DNA of 64,000 nucleotides. Origin: Actinomycetaceae bacterium MB13-C1-2. Its GTDB lineage: Bacteria > Actinomycetota > Actinomycetes > Actinomycetales > Actinomycetaceae. The notes under the pieces were generated by a model. The model made no database searches. It was given only the letters and a program-made list of their open reading frames with translations, and was not told where the DNA came from. Made by a program: the position numbers and the translations under genes. The stretch spans positions 1,488,001 to 1,552,000 of the forward strand of contig CP141731.1 of NCBI GenBank assembly GCA_035621235.1, written 5' to 3'. Shown here in pieces: positions 8,924 to 18,214 of the stretch (position 1 is its first letter; each line of letters opens with the position of its first letter).

Positions 8924-11900
8924 GACTGTTTCGATGCGCGTGATGAGTGCTGGCGACGGCTACAAGTACCTGCTGAAGTCGGTGGCTGCTGGTGACGGTG
9001 ACAGGAACCTTTCGACGCCGCTGACCCGCTACTACGCCGAGGCGGGCAATCCGCCGGGGTTCTGGCTCGGTTGCGGGATCGCTGGCTTCGGCGACGGTAA
9101 GCTGGCGGCGGGCTCTGAGGTGTCGGAGACTCAGCTCCAGCTCCTGGTGGGGATGGGCCGTGACCCGCTCACTGGTGAGCCGTTGGGCCGGGCGTATCAG
9201 CAGTTCGCCACTGTGGCCGAGCGGATCGAGGAGCGAACCAAGAAACTCAGCCCGAGTCTTGACGCCAGCTATCGGGCGGAACTGGTCGCCCAGATTGAGG
9301 CCGAGGAGAAAGAGCGCGGGACGCGCAAGGCCGTTGCAGCCTTTGACTACACCTTCAGCGTGCCGAAGAGCGTGTCGGCGATCTGGGCGGTGGCCGATGC
9401 GGGCACGCAATCCCTGATCGCGGCAGCGCATCACGCGGCGGTTGCCGAGCTGGTCGAGCTGATCGAGCAGGAGGTTGCAGCAACCCGCGTAGGCGCAACC
9501 GGCAACGATGGTGCGGTTGCACAAGTCGATGTCCTCGGCGTGGCCGCAACCGCGTTCGATCACTACGACTCACGTAGCCACGACCCCCAGTTGCACACCC
9601 ACGTCGTCATCAGCAACAAGGTCAAGACCGCCCAGGACGGGAAGTGGCGGACGTTGGATTCTCGCCCGATGCACCGGGCGGTGGTAGCGATCTCGGAAAT
9701 GTACAACGCGGTCCTGGCCGACCACCTGACCCGCACTTTCGGTCTGGACTGGGAATCTCGGAATCGGGGGCGGGATCGGAACCCCGCATGGGAAATCAAC
9801 GGCGTTCCAGATTCTCTGATTACCGAGTTCTCAACCCGGTCCAAGTTCATCGAACAGGAGAAGAACCGGCTCGTTGATGATTACGTATCTAAGCATGGTC
9901 GCCAGCCCAGTGACCGGATCGTGTTGAAGCTGCGCGCCCAAGCTACCCTCGCAACCAGACCTGAGAAGGATGTGCGCTCCCTGGCCGACCTCACCAGCGA
10001 GTGGCGGAGGCGTGCCACGCAAGTTTTGGGTGAGGATGCAATGACATGGGCCAGGGTGATCACCAGTAGCGAGGTTTTGCCTGTGACGGTGCGGGCCGAT
10101 GATCTACCCCTTGATGTGATTGAGCAGATCGGCCAGGTGGTTACTTCTGTGGTGGGTGAGAAGCGTTCGACCTGGACCAGATGGAACTTGCACGCCGAAG
10201 CCAGTAGGCAACTTATGGGGTTGCGGTTCGCTTCGACCCTGGATCGTAAAGCCATCACCGGCATGGTTGTGGACGCTGCCGAGCAGGCATCGTTGCGGTT
10301 GACCCCGCCGGAGTTGGCGCTCAGCCCAGCACAGTTCCGCCGCAAAGACGGCTCGTCCAGGTTCCGCCCCCACGCTTCAACCGTGTTCTCCTCGGAAGAC
10401 CTACTGAAGGCAGAAGACCGACGCCTGGAACGGGCCGATAAAACTACAGCACCCACCATCCCGTTGGAGACCATCGAAGCGATCACCCGTAAGGCAGACA
10501 GGGAAGGCCGTCTACTTGGCCCGGATCAAGCAGATGCCCTGACAGCGATTGCCCTATCAGGCCGCGTCGTAGACGTGCTGGTTGGCCCTGCTGGTGCCGG
10601 GAAGACTACCGCGATGAACGCTTTGCGTCGGGCATGGGAGAAGCAGCACGGTAAAGACGCGGTGGTGGGTCTGGCTCCCTCCGCTGTCGCTGCTCAAGTC
10701 CTCGCTGAGGATTTGGGGATTGCTACGGAGAACACCGCAAAGTGGTTACACACCTTCCACACCACCGGAGCCACATTCGTTCCAGGCCAGTTGGTCATCA
10801 TTGACGAAGCATCGCTCGCAGGCACCTTCACCTTGGATCAGATCACCGCACAAGCCGAAGTTCAGGGCGCGAAAATCCTGATGGTCGGCGACTACGCTCA
10901 GCTCCAGTCCGTGGATGCGGGCGGAGCGTTCGGGATGCTCGTAGCGGCACACGACGACAGTCCGAAGTTGACGGATGTTCACCGGTTCATCAACGCCTGG
11001 GAGAAGACCACTTCGCTCGACCTGCGCCACGGACACATCACCGCCATCGACACTCTCATCAAACACGGAAGGGTTCACGGTGCCGAAGAAGAACAGGCAA
11101 TGGATGCCGCCTACCTTGCTTGGCGAACAGACCAGGCAACTGGCAAAGCCTCCATCCTTGTAGCGGAGACCCAGCAGTTAGTGACTGCGTTGAATCAGCG
11201 AGCCAGAGCTGATCGGATTATCGACGGCACCATCAACCCCGAACGAGAACTCCCGCTCCATGACGGGACTGCGGTGTGTGAGGGCGACCTGGTGATCACC
11301 CGACGCAACGACCGACGGCTCCGCTCCGGCAACTCATGGGTACGCAATGGGGATAGGTGGATCGTCACTCGCCTGCGCGAAGACGGATCAATCACCGTGC
11401 GCCCCACTCATCGTCGGTTTGGTGGCTCCATCGTCCTGACTGCCGCCTACGTCTCTGAGCATGTGGATTTGGGTTATGCGGTAACCGGCCATAGGGCGCA
11501 GGGGGTTACGACTGACACGTCGCATGTTGTTGTCACGTCTACGACCACGCGGGAGAACTTCTACGTCGCCATGACCCGAGGCCGAGAAGGAAACTACGCC
11601 TACGTCGCCATCGACCGCCCAGACGAAGACCACTCACACGCCCATCCTGGCGACAACCCAGACGCCACCGCGAGGTCTGTCCTGTTTGGCGTTCTGCAGC
11701 ACGTCGGAGCTGAACTCTCAGCCCACCAAATGATCACTGCCGAACAAGACCGGTGGGGGTCCATCAGCCAGCTCGCCGCCGAATACGAAACTATTGCCCA
11801 AGAAGCCCAAGCAGATCGCTGGCATTCCCTTCTCAGCAGTTCCGGGCTCACCACTGAGCAAGTCGAGGATGTGCTTTCTTCTGATGCTTACGGTGCTTTG

Positions 11901-12488
11901 TCGGCGGAGCTGCGCAGCGCGGAAGCCAACCACCACGACCTCGACCAACTCCTGCCACGCCTCGTCCGAGTACGCGGGTTCGAGGACGCTGACGACATTG
12001 CCTCAGTGCTTCATGGTCGCGTGGCCCGTGCAACCGCTCGGCCCGCAGGGTCAGGGCGCACCAGCAAACCGCCACGCTTGATTGTTGGCCTGATTCCCAA
12101 CGCCGACGGGCCGATGGACCCCGAAATGAGGCAAGCCCTCACCGAGCGGCGAGAACTGATCGAACAACGCGCCGCCGCACTGCTAGATGGAGCATTGACA
12201 GATAGAGAGCGTTGGTCGGCGCGGCTTGGACCAATGCCCACCGAGACAAAGAAACAAGCGGCATGGCTCAGTGCGGCACGAACGGTTGTGGCCTACCGAG
12301 ATCGCTACCAAATCACCGACAACGAGACTCCTCTCGGACCTGCACCAGAAGACATCAACGTCAAACAGAAGATCGACGCGGCTCGGGCAGGTTCCGCATT
12401 ACGGCAGGCTACGCAGATTGCCGAGATGCAAGTTGGATTCGAGGTTCGTAGCTCCTCCATCGCCGGGCTGCCCGCACTCGGAATCTAG
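8922..12488 (+). CDS. MobF-family conjugative relaxase-helicase (TraA/TrwC type)
   Basis: A 1188-residue protein. The relaxase domain (1 to about 330) begins with MRVMSAGDGYKYLLKSV and YYAEAGNPPGFWLG, typical of MobF TraA proteins; the candidate catalytic tyrosine lies in GYKYL. The metal-binding HUH motif is LHTHVVISN near residue 225. The helicase part has Walker A GPAGAGKTT near 554, Walker B LVIIDEASLAGT near 625, and the late motif VTGHRAQGVTTD near 855. Such proteins nick oriT, stay bound to the transferred strand and unwind DNA during conjugation. The ATG at 8922 sits 5 nt after GGAGGT, inside a hairpin. No type IV secretion genes are visible, so the element may be mobilizable, or its transfer genes may lie to the left of the window. 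Confidence 0.95.
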   Translation: MTVSMRVMSAGDGYKYLLKSVAAGDGDRNLSTPLTRYYAEAGNPPGFWLGCGIAGFGDGKLAAGSEVSETQLQLLVGMGRDPLTGEPLGRAYQQFATVAERIEERTKKLSPSLDASYRAELVAQIEAEEKERGTRKAVAAFDYTFSVPKSVSAIWAVADAGTQSLIAAAHHAAVAELVELIEQEVAATRVGATGNDGAVAQVDVLGVAATAFDHYDSRSHDPQLHTHVVISNKVKTAQDGKWRTLDSRPMHRAVVAISEMYNAVLADHLTRTFGLDWESRNRGRDRNPAWEINGVPDSLITEFSTRSKFIEQEKNRLVDDYVSKHGRQPSDRIVLKLRAQATLATRPEKDVRSLADLTSEWRRRATQVLGEDAMTWARVITSSEVLPVTVRADDLPLDVIEQIGQVVTSVVGEKRSTWTRWNLHAEASRQLMGLRFASTLDRKAITGMVVDAAEQASLRLTPPELALSPAQFRRKDGSSRFRPHASTVFSSEDLLKAEDRRLERADKTTAPTIPLETIEAITRKADREGRLLGPDQADALTAIALSGRVVDVLVGPAGAGKTTAMNALRRAWEKQHGKDAVVGLAPSAVAAQVLAEDLGIATENTAKWLHTFHTTGATFVPGQLVIIDEASLAGTFTLDQITAQAEVQGAKILMVGDYAQLQSVDAGGAFGMLVAAHDDSPKLTDVHRFINAWEKTTSLDLRHGHITAIDTLIKHGRVHGAEEEQAMDAAYLAWRTDQATGKASILVAETQQLVTALNQRARADRIIDGTINPERELPLHDGTAVCEGDLVITRRNDRRLRSGNSWVRNGDRWIVTRLREDGSITVRPTHRRFGGSIVLTAAYVSEHVDLGYAVTGHRAQGVTTDTSHVVVTSTTTRENFYVAMTRGREGNYAYVAIDRPDEDHSHAHPGDNPDATARSVLFGVLQHVGAELSAHQMITAEQDRWGSISQLAAEYETIAQEAQADRWHSLLSSSGLTTEQVEDVLSSDAYGALSAELRSAEANHHDLDQLLPRLVRVRGFEDADDIASVLHGRVARATARPAGSGRTSKPPRLIVGLIPNADGPMDPEMRQALTERRELIEQRAAALLDGALTDRERWSARLGPMPTETKKQAAWLSAARTVVAYRDRYQITDNETPLGPAPEDINVKQKIDAARAGSALRQATQIAEMQVGFEVRSSSIAGLPALGI

Positions 12489-12512
12489 GAGGCTCCAGCG
12501 AGAACACGGAAG

Positions 12513-12716
12513 TCAGGAACCGTCCCGCAGGTCAAAGAATGGGTCGGTAATGGTGTGAATCCCGTGATGGGGACACTCCCAAATGAATCGAACTCCGTGC
12601 CCGTCACTCCCAGCAGGTTCGGGTGCACAGTCGCCACCACACTCAGGGCATGTCCGGTATCTCTCATTAGGGTCTTCTTTCGGCTCTTGATCAGACCGGA
12701 AGGACAGGCGTCTCAT
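12513..12716 (-). CDS. Small putative zinc-ribbon protein
   Basis: A 67-residue minus-strand frame with CPECGGDC followed by GVRFIWECPHHGIHTI, a spacing that suits one small zinc-binding knuckle or ribbon (three or four Cys plus His). The charged N-terminus and compact length fit a small adaptor protein of a mobile element. It is convergent with the relaxase gene and divergent from the SIR2-HerA pair; the bases from 12717 to 12946 between them hold no gene I can support. I do not recognise a named family, and a very short gene like this could be spurious. Confidence 0.5.
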   Translation of the reverse strand: MRRLSFRSDQEPKEDPNERYRTCPECGGDCAPEPAGSDGHGVRFIWECPHHGIHTITDPFFDLRDGS

Positions 12717-12946
12717 AGCATTGCAGTTTACGTGGGATCGTGAGAGGAGTGTTGGTTGCCTCGGAGTCGAAGCCGCTACATGACGGGCGTGCGGCCTATT
12801 GGTTTCCGAGCCGAGACGAGCTACGGTTCTTGTCTTGCGACGGGCTGTGTCATCATCAACGACTTGTCGGTGTCCGCCGGTACCCTTGGAGTATGAGCTT
12901 CTGGTGATGGAGCTGACTTAGTCAATCACCTACGGAGAGATACAGA

Positions 12947-13060
12947 ATGAAGGTCACCGTTGACACCCGGTCTCGACATCAAGGTGTTAGCGTGTTCTCT
13001 CGTTCTTTCAAAGAGATGGGGCACGTTGAAGAAGTTGGAAGTCCTGGGTACCTACGTTAA
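12947..13060 (+). other. Out-of-frame N-terminal coding piece before the SIR2 gene
   Basis: The best translation start here is the ATG at 12947, with GGAGAG 7 nt upstream. It opens a 37-codon frame (MKVTVDTRSRHQGVSVFSRS then FKEMG) that stops at 13060. Dropping one G from the GGGG at 13018-13021 joins it smoothly to the SIR2 frame as FKEMGTLKKLEVLGTYVNDW. It is most likely the true N-terminus displaced by a one-base frameshift; an overlapping leader peptide is the alternative. Confidence 0.5.
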
Positions 13061-14192
13061 CGACTGGGTGGAAATCACAGATGATCCCCCAAAAGACGAC
13101 ACGAAGAAGCAGGAATGCGAAGCAGCCTTTTCGGCGTTGCGTGAAGAACTATCGACCATTGCGAACTCTGAGAACTTAGTCATTCTCGCCGGGTCGGGCA
13201 CGTCGCTCGGCATCGAAGACAAATCCGGAAACTGCCATGCGCCTAGCATGGGGGACCTCTGGAGTGAGATTGAAATGCTGCCGTCGTTCTCCAAGGTCAA
13301 AAGCAAACTGAGCGCGATTCCGATTAAGAACACGAATCTTGAGCACGTCCTCTCCGACGCACAGGCCAGACACTCACTAGAACCAAATGACTCGGATCTG
13401 GAAACCTTCATAAGCGAGGCCGAAGGCATTGTGTGGAACAAATGCAGCTTCATCAATGCCGATTCAGAGCTAGGTGCTCATGAACTCTTCTTGAGGAAGG
13501 TAGCTCGGCGCTCTACCCGACTCCAGCGAACACAGCTATTCACGACAAACTATGATCTAGCCTTTGAAGTAGCAGCGCAACGGGCCCGATTCAACACAAT
13601 CGACGGATTCGGTTACGGCGGCCAAGTCTTCGATGGGGCATCATTCGACTTGGATTATGTTCGCCGACGACCACACGAGCCCCTCACACTTGAGCCAAAC
13701 GTGTTCCACCTACTGAAGCTACACGGGTCAGTCGACTGGGAAACCAAAGACGGTGAAGTCCGCAAAGTCTGTGGAGGTGAAGAACCGACGAACCCAGTAC
13801 TGATCTATCCATCAGCGACCAAGTACCAGTTGTCCTACCAACAGCCTTACCTGGAATTCATGTCCCGCTTCCAGATCGCATTGCGCCAGCGTGACGTGGG
13901 GCTCATTGTTGTTGGATTCGGTTTCAACGACGATCACCTGACAGCACCAGTAGAAGCAGCGCTGAGAAGCAACATCGGAATGCGAGCGGTATTCGTTTCG
14001 TCAGGTGTGCGTAGCGCAGACCGTTCAGACACATTTGTCCGGATTGAACAACTCATTCAGAAGGGAGACCGTCGCCTCACACTACTGGCAGGTACATTTG
14101 ACGACCTTGTAGAGGTGCTTCCAGATGTCCCACCACGGGAAGAGAGCGATGCCCATGCAGAGCGACTAGCCAACGGGGGCATCCGACACTGA
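12960..14192 (+). CDS. SIR2-family protein of a SIR2-HerA defence pair
   Basis: SIR2-like nucleotide-binding features are clear: VILAGSGTSLG (nt about 13180), FTTNYDLAFEVA (about 13545), LLKLHGSVDWE (about 13710) and LIVVGFGFNDDHL (about 13910). Known SIR2-HerA systems use the SIR2 subunit to degrade NAD+ or act as a nuclease upon phage infection, in a complex with a HerA ring. The last base of its TGA is the first base of the HerA start, so the two are translationally coupled. The only in-frame start at the left end is a TTG at 12960 without a good ribosome-binding site. A better ATG at 12947 is in another frame, so the N-terminus is uncertain and may reflect a frameshift. Function assignment is strong; the start is not. 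Confidence 0.85.
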   Translation: MTPGLDIKVLACSLVLSKRWGTLKKLEVLGTYVNDWVEITDDPPKDDTKKQECEAAFSALREELSTIANSENLVILAGSGTSLGIEDKSGNCHAPSMGDLWSEIEMLPSFSKVKSKLSAIPIKNTNLEHVLSDAQARHSLEPNDSDLETFISEAEGIVWNKCSFINADSELGAHELFLRKVARRSTRLQRTQLFTTNYDLAFEVAAQRARFNTIDGFGYGGQVFDGASFDLDYVRRRPHEPLTLEPNVFHLLKLHGSVDWETKDGEVRKVCGGEEPTNPVLIYPSATKYQLSYQQPYLEFMSRFQIALRQRDVGLIVVGFGFNDDHLTAPVEAALRSNIGMRAVFVSSGVRSADRSDTFVRIEQLIQKGDRRLTLLAGTFDDLVEVLPDVPPREESDAHAERLANGGIRH

Positions 14193-15907
14193 TGGAAACC
14201 CATCCCTTCAGCCCAGAACGCCGCATCGGTCACGTCTATCAGGTCGAGGGCTCCTTCGTCGATGTCACGTTTTCCGCTGCTAACAAGCTCCCCAAATCCC
14301 ACTATGGTGAGCGCCTCGGTAGGGGCGAAGTTGGTGAGTTCGTGGTCATTGACGTTGGTGGTGTTGCGACGTTCGGCAGACTATTGCGCGTTGGCACTCT
14401 CGTCAGTCGAGCAGAAGACCTACTCGACGAATCGGAGCGAAAGGTCCCAGTCGAAGGCCGAGTGCAGCTACTTTCTACACTCAAAATGAGTGGCGAATCC
14501 ATACGAGGTATAGCTAAGTACCCAAAAGTTGGCGATGCCGTATTTGCCGCTAGTTCTGAGGCGATCCTCGCGGTCATAGGGGCCAATCCCAAATCAACGA
14601 AATCCGTACTTCGGCTTGGCAGATTGTCAGTGGATGAGTCGGTACCAGTTGATGTACCACTGACTCGCTTGTTCGGGCGGCACGTAGCTGTCGTCGGGGC
14701 TACCGGATCGGGCAAGAGCTGGACTCTCGGCCACCTCGCTGAAAGCGTAGCTACGCTGCGAGGCAAAATGGTCCTGATTGACGCCACCGGTGAATTTCGA
14801 ACACTCGGTGATCGAGCAACACACCTGGCGTTCGGATCGGTTGCTGGCGAACCACATGGAACCTCTCCTGTTGGAATTCCCCACTACATGATGCGGGAGT
14901 CGGATCGAAACGCCTTCCTCAATCCATCCGCCGGATCGCAGCTCCCCAAGTTGCGTGAGGCTGTGCGTTCACTTAGATTGGTTCATGCTGTAGCAAACGA
15001 TGACTCGCCTGATCCTGCTCACCAGTCCTTCGGTTTGGTGCACGGTGCGTTGGTAAAGACCGGCGAGTCAATCCACACTTACCAAAGTGCAATGCAGAAG
15101 TACATCGGGAGCATTGAGAACGCCCACTTTCCCTTCAACTTCAGGGCCTTGGCCGATCAAGTTCAGTGCGAATGCATCTGGCCTACGGGTCCCGGACAGC
15201 AATCGGCCGTTTTCGGAGGCACGAACAATAACGAATTGGGATATGTGTCATCGCTGGTAAGCCGTATCAATGACCTTCTTCAGATTCCCGAGATCATGGG
15301 TGTCATTGACCCACCGAACGGAGTTTTCAACGCCATCGACGTAATGGATACATGGCTGGCGGACCCAGACAGTCACATACTAAGAATTTCGCTCAAGAAT
15401 CTGACCTTTGCCAATCACCTGAGAGAGATTGTCGTCAATATATTGGGCCAGACGCTGCTCGGTTGGGCGCGATTAGGCAGGTTCAGCGATGCTCCATTGG
15501 TCGTGGCCGTTGATGAGGCGCACCAGTTCTTTGACGTAACGGTCGGCGACGAATTCGCTAGCACCCACTTGAACGCGTTTGATTCCATAGCCAAAGAGGG
15601 GCGCAAGTATGGGCTCACCACTTGTGTCGCAACGCAGCGCCCTGGTGACTTGCCATCTGGAGTGCTGAGCCAAGTTGGAATGACAATTGTCCATCGACTT
15701 GCAGATGGTCGTGATCGTCAACGAATCGAACAAGCCGCAGCAGAGATCGACCAGTCAGCAACGAAACTTTTACCAGGACTGGTTCCTGGCGAAGCCATCC
15801 TCATGGGAGTGGACTTCCCGGTGCCAGTGAGCGTTCGTATCCAGAAACCTGTGGCACCACCAGCGTCAGACGGGCCCAACTACGATTCATGGAAGGCGAA
15901 CCCATAG
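14192..15907 (+). CDS. herA: HerA-like hexameric ATPase/helicase (DUF87)
   Basis: A 571-residue HerA/FtsK-type ATPase. The N-terminal barrel-like domain starts GHVYQVEGSFVDVTFS. Walker A is VVGATGSGKSWTLGHLAES near residue 165, and the Walker B region is PLVVAVDEAHQFF near 435. A glutamine/arginine-rich motif follows: EGRKYGLTTCVATQRPGDLP. HerA forms DNA-translocating rings; paired with SIR2 it forms a large anti-phage complex. The ATG overlaps the SIR2 stop by one base, which strongly supports a two-gene module. It is followed 24 nt later by convergent minus-strand genes. Confidence 0.92.
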   Translation: METHPFSPERRIGHVYQVEGSFVDVTFSAANKLPKSHYGERLGRGEVGEFVVIDVGGVATFGRLLRVGTLVSRAEDLLDESERKVPVEGRVQLLSTLKMSGESIRGIAKYPKVGDAVFAASSEAILAVIGANPKSTKSVLRLGRLSVDESVPVDVPLTRLFGRHVAVVGATGSGKSWTLGHLAESVATLRGKMVLIDATGEFRTLGDRATHLAFGSVAGEPHGTSPVGIPHYMMRESDRNAFLNPSAGSQLPKLREAVRSLRLVHAVANDDSPDPAHQSFGLVHGALVKTGESIHTYQSAMQKYIGSIENAHFPFNFRALADQVQCECIWPTGPGQQSAVFGGTNNNELGYVSSLVSRINDLLQIPEIMGVIDPPNGVFNAIDVMDTWLADPDSHILRISLKNLTFANHLREIVVNILGQTLLGWARLGRFSDAPLVVAVDEAHQFFDVTVGDEFASTHLNAFDSIAKEGRKYGLTTCVATQRPGDLPSGVLSQVGMTIVHRLADGRDRQRIEQAAAEIDQSATKLLPGLVPGEAILMGVDFPVPVSVRIQKPVAPPASDGPNYDSWKANP

Positions 15908-15931
15908 GGCTCGAATCTGAGTCGCAGTCCG

Positions 15932-16249
15932 TCAAATTGCTGCTAACGACATCGCCTGAGGAGTAGGCGACCGGGCTGGTTCACTGCTCGGTGCCCACTG
16001 GGTTTTTGGGCTGGTGAGGTCTCGTATTCTGTCTGGGCGGAATCCTGACCATGCTTGCCCGTCGGGGGTCTCAACGACGGGTGCTCGCATCCACCCGGCG
16101 GCCTTGACCCTCGCCAACGCTTCAGGGTCGGTGGTCAGGTCGATCTCGGTGAAAGCAATGCCGTGTTTGGCCAGGGCTCGTTTCGTTGCTTCGCATTGCC
16201 CGCAATGAGGCTGCGAATAAACCAAGACTTGTTCTTCGTTTGCGCTCAT
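15932..16249 (-). CDS. NrdH-like glutaredoxin
   Basis: A 105-residue thioredoxin-fold protein: VLVYSQPHCGQCEATKRALA carries the redox-active CGQC pair, followed by GIAFTEIDLTTDPEAL and the cis-proline region APVVETPDGQAWSGFRPDRI. NrdH proteins reduce class Ib ribonucleotide reductase, but copies on actinobacterial mobile elements stand alone, as here. The ATG has GGAAGGAG upstream. The gene is co-directional with, and downstream of, the DprA-like gene, about 40 nt away, so the two are probably co-transcribed. Confidence 0.85.
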   Translation of the reverse strand: MSANEEQVLVYSQPHCGQCEATKRALAKHGIAFTEIDLTTDPEALARVKAAGWMRAPVVETPDGQAWSGFRPDRIRDLTSPKTQWAPSSEPARSPTPQAMSLAAI

Positions 16250-16291
16250 GACTGCGTCTCCTTCCGTTCCTCTAGTAGGTGCGCGGCACGT

Positions 16292-17284
16292 TCAGAGGCT
16301 TAGAGCGGTCGGTTCGACGCTGCGGTTCATTGGACGATCCACGTTGAGAAAGGAGCGCCCCGCGCCTCGTTCTCTGTGATCGAGGAGGTAGAGCACGTCG
16401 CTGGCGTTCGTGACCAGTGAGCCAACACCTTGACGGATCAACTCATGCGGGGTGTAGCTGGAAACGCTGGTGACCGGTCCGGGAACGGCCCCGACCTTGC
16501 GTCCCATCGAGATCGCTTCGGCAGCAATGTTGATAGCCCCTGACCGCATCGCTGCTTCAACCACAACGGTCGCACCTGCAAGAGCGGCGATGAGCCGGTG
16601 TCTGGCGAGTAGTTGCCCGCGCCTTGGCGAGGTGGATGGTGGCACTTCGGAGACCAGGAGTCCCACATCGCCGATGGCATCCAACACGGGTTTCTCAAAT
16701 GATGGGTAGCGGTGATCCAGTCCGTTACCCATAACCACGATGACTTGCCCGCCAACAGACATGGCTCCGTGGTTCGCTGCGCTCTCAATCCCATACGCGC
16801 CGCCCGCAACCAGGATTCGCTCATGCTGAGCGAGTTCTTGAGCCATGTCGGTGGCGACATGATTGCCGTAGTTGGTCGAGGCTCGCATCCCTGTGATCGC
16901 CACCCGATCCGACAACGGCATACTCAGAAACGAGGTAGCACCTTTCACCCACAACAAGTACGGCTCACGCACGCCAAGACTTGCCAGTGCTTTCGGCCAG
17001 TGCTGGTCGCCGGGAATGAGAGTGTTGAACCCGAGCTGCTGGTAGCCATCGGCTGTGGCTAACACGCCCAGGTCAAGTTTGGGGGCCAGGCGTTCCCGCC
17101 AAATCCGGGCTTTCGTGTCATCCACGGTCGGGACACGCCCCTCGGACTCCAAGAAACGCAGGGTCTCAATCCCGCCGTGGGTGCACAAGACTTCACCAGT
17201 GGTGGGGTCTGCTGGGTCAGCGATGATCGACAACATGATCCTCGCAGTACGTTCATCTCGTACATGATCAGTGATAGTGGACAT
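16292..17284 (-). CDS. DprA/Smf-family DNA-processing protein on the mobile element
   Basis: A 330-residue protein with the DprA Rossmann core: VAITGMRASTNYG, LVAGGAYGIESAANHGAMS, VVMGNGLDHRYPS, LVSEVPPSTSPRR and RHRLIAALAGATVVVEA. DprA loads RecA on incoming single-stranded DNA during transformation. Copies in mobile elements may protect or process conjugatively transferred single strands, which is an inference here. The ATG is preceded by GAGAGG. The C-terminal winged-helix domain of long DprA proteins is not obvious. It is divergent from the small membrane gene, with about 200 nt of shared promoter region. Confidence 0.88.
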   Translation of the reverse strand: MSTITDHVRDERTARIMLSIIADPADPTTGEVLCTHGGIETLRFLESEGRVPTVDDTKARIWRERLAPKLDLGVLATADGYQQLGFNTLIPGDQHWPKALASLGVREPYLLWVKGATSFLSMPLSDRVAITGMRASTNYGNHVATDMAQELAQHERILVAGGAYGIESAANHGAMSVGGQVIVVMGNGLDHRYPSFEKPVLDAIGDVGLLVSEVPPSTSPRRGQLLARHRLIAALAGATVVVEAAMRSGAINIAAEAISMGRKVGAVPGPVTSVSSYTPHELIRQGVGSLVTNASDVLYLLDHRERGAGRSFLNVDRPMNRSVEPTALSL

Positions 17285-17492
17285 GGGCGAGTTCCTCTCA
17301 GTAGAAGGTCACCGATCAGGTACGCGAGAAACCACCACCAAGAGGTTCCCCAGATCACAGGGCAGGCGTACAGTGGTTGTTGAGACAGGCCAACCAATTT
17401 CAGTGGTCCCGACGGGATCGCCCTACAGCGGGGCACTCAATTCATAGCTGTCTCTGCGGTGTATGACGCCGCGCTATGACGAGGAGACTCCC

Positions 17493-17855
17493 GTGATCCG
17501 TCTAATAATGGCCGCCAGCATCTATATCCATGATTTCCTGCGTCGTTGGATGCCTACAAACGTCATCCGCGACCAAGTCCGCAACCGCCAAGGGCTCAAA
17601 TGGGGCATTCCGGCAATGTTGCTCGCCGTTCCCTACCTGGGCGTCGCTTACTGGCTCACCACCCTTATCGATACCGGAGCACCAAAGTGGCTTTACCTGA
17701 TCGTCCTGGTCTGCATCTGGTCAGGAATTAAAATGCTCTGGCTCGGCCCAATCAGCCTCGTTCTACTCCTACGAGTCCGAGCCCAAGAAGCCATCGCCCG
17801 CCGCCAGAAGAAAGCTGAACAAGGTGGCGCAGTCAATGATGGCTCCACAGCATGA
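17493..17855 (+). CDS. Small element-borne membrane protein
   Basis: About 120 residues from the GTG at 17493, chosen because GAGGAG lies 6 nt upstream (an upstream ATG at 17463 lacks one). The N-terminal IRLIMAASIYIHDFLRRWMP is followed by two clear hydrophobic segments, WGIPAMLLAVPYLGVAYWL and LYLIVLVCIWSGIKMLWL, then a charged cytoplasmic tail rich in Arg, Lys and Gln. Similar small proteins occur in actinobacterial integrative elements and are sometimes mislabelled as permeases; the function is unknown. It is 14 nt from the resolvase-like gene, so the two probably form a unit. Confidence 0.75.
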   Translation: MIRLIMAASIYIHDFLRRWMPTNVIRDQVRNRQGLKWGIPAMLLAVPYLGVAYWLTTLIDTGAPKWLYLIVLVCIWSGIKMLWLGPISLVLLLRVRAQEAIARRQKKAEQGGAVNDGSTA

Positions 17856-17869
17856 TCCGAGGTAAGTGC

Positions 17870-18214
17870 ATGAAAGCAGTCCTATACACATACCTGCCTA
17901 TCTCGACACCGAAAGACGTTGAGGCTGAACGCGCCGAGTGTGAACGGATCGCACTTGAAGCTGGATGCGAGATCATCGGCCACATCCACGACGAACCACT
18001 CGACCGCACCAACCTCAACCAGTTCCTCGAAACTGCAATCGATAGCGGCATCGACGCCATCGTTGTGACCAGCATCGACCGCCTCGACTTCAACCAGACC
18101 CGTGCCGACCAGGTTGTGGAACAACTGAGCAAAGCAGGAACGAAGCTGATCACGCCACACCCCATCTTCGATTACGTATACCAGAAGCTAATCGACGCGA
18201 TCATGGAACCTTAG
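17870..18214 (+). CDS. Resolvase N-terminal-like protein (serine recombinase fold, catalytic domain only)
   Basis: A 114-residue protein from the ATG at 17870 (GAGGT upstream). It resembles the N-terminal catalytic domain of serine recombinases: MKAVLYTYLPISTPKDVEAE has a serine at the usual nucleophile position, and AIVVTSIDRLDFNQTRADQV matches the SxDRLxRN region. There is no DNA-binding domain, and the protein is much shorter than a working recombinase. It could be a regulatory or vestigial recombinase domain of the element. The family call is moderate. Confidence 0.65.
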   Translation: MKAVLYTYLPISTPKDVEAERAECERIALEAGCEIIGHIHDEPLDRTNLNQFLETAIDSGIDAIVVTSIDRLDFNQTRADQVVEQLSKAGTKLITPHPIFDYVYQKLIDAIMEP

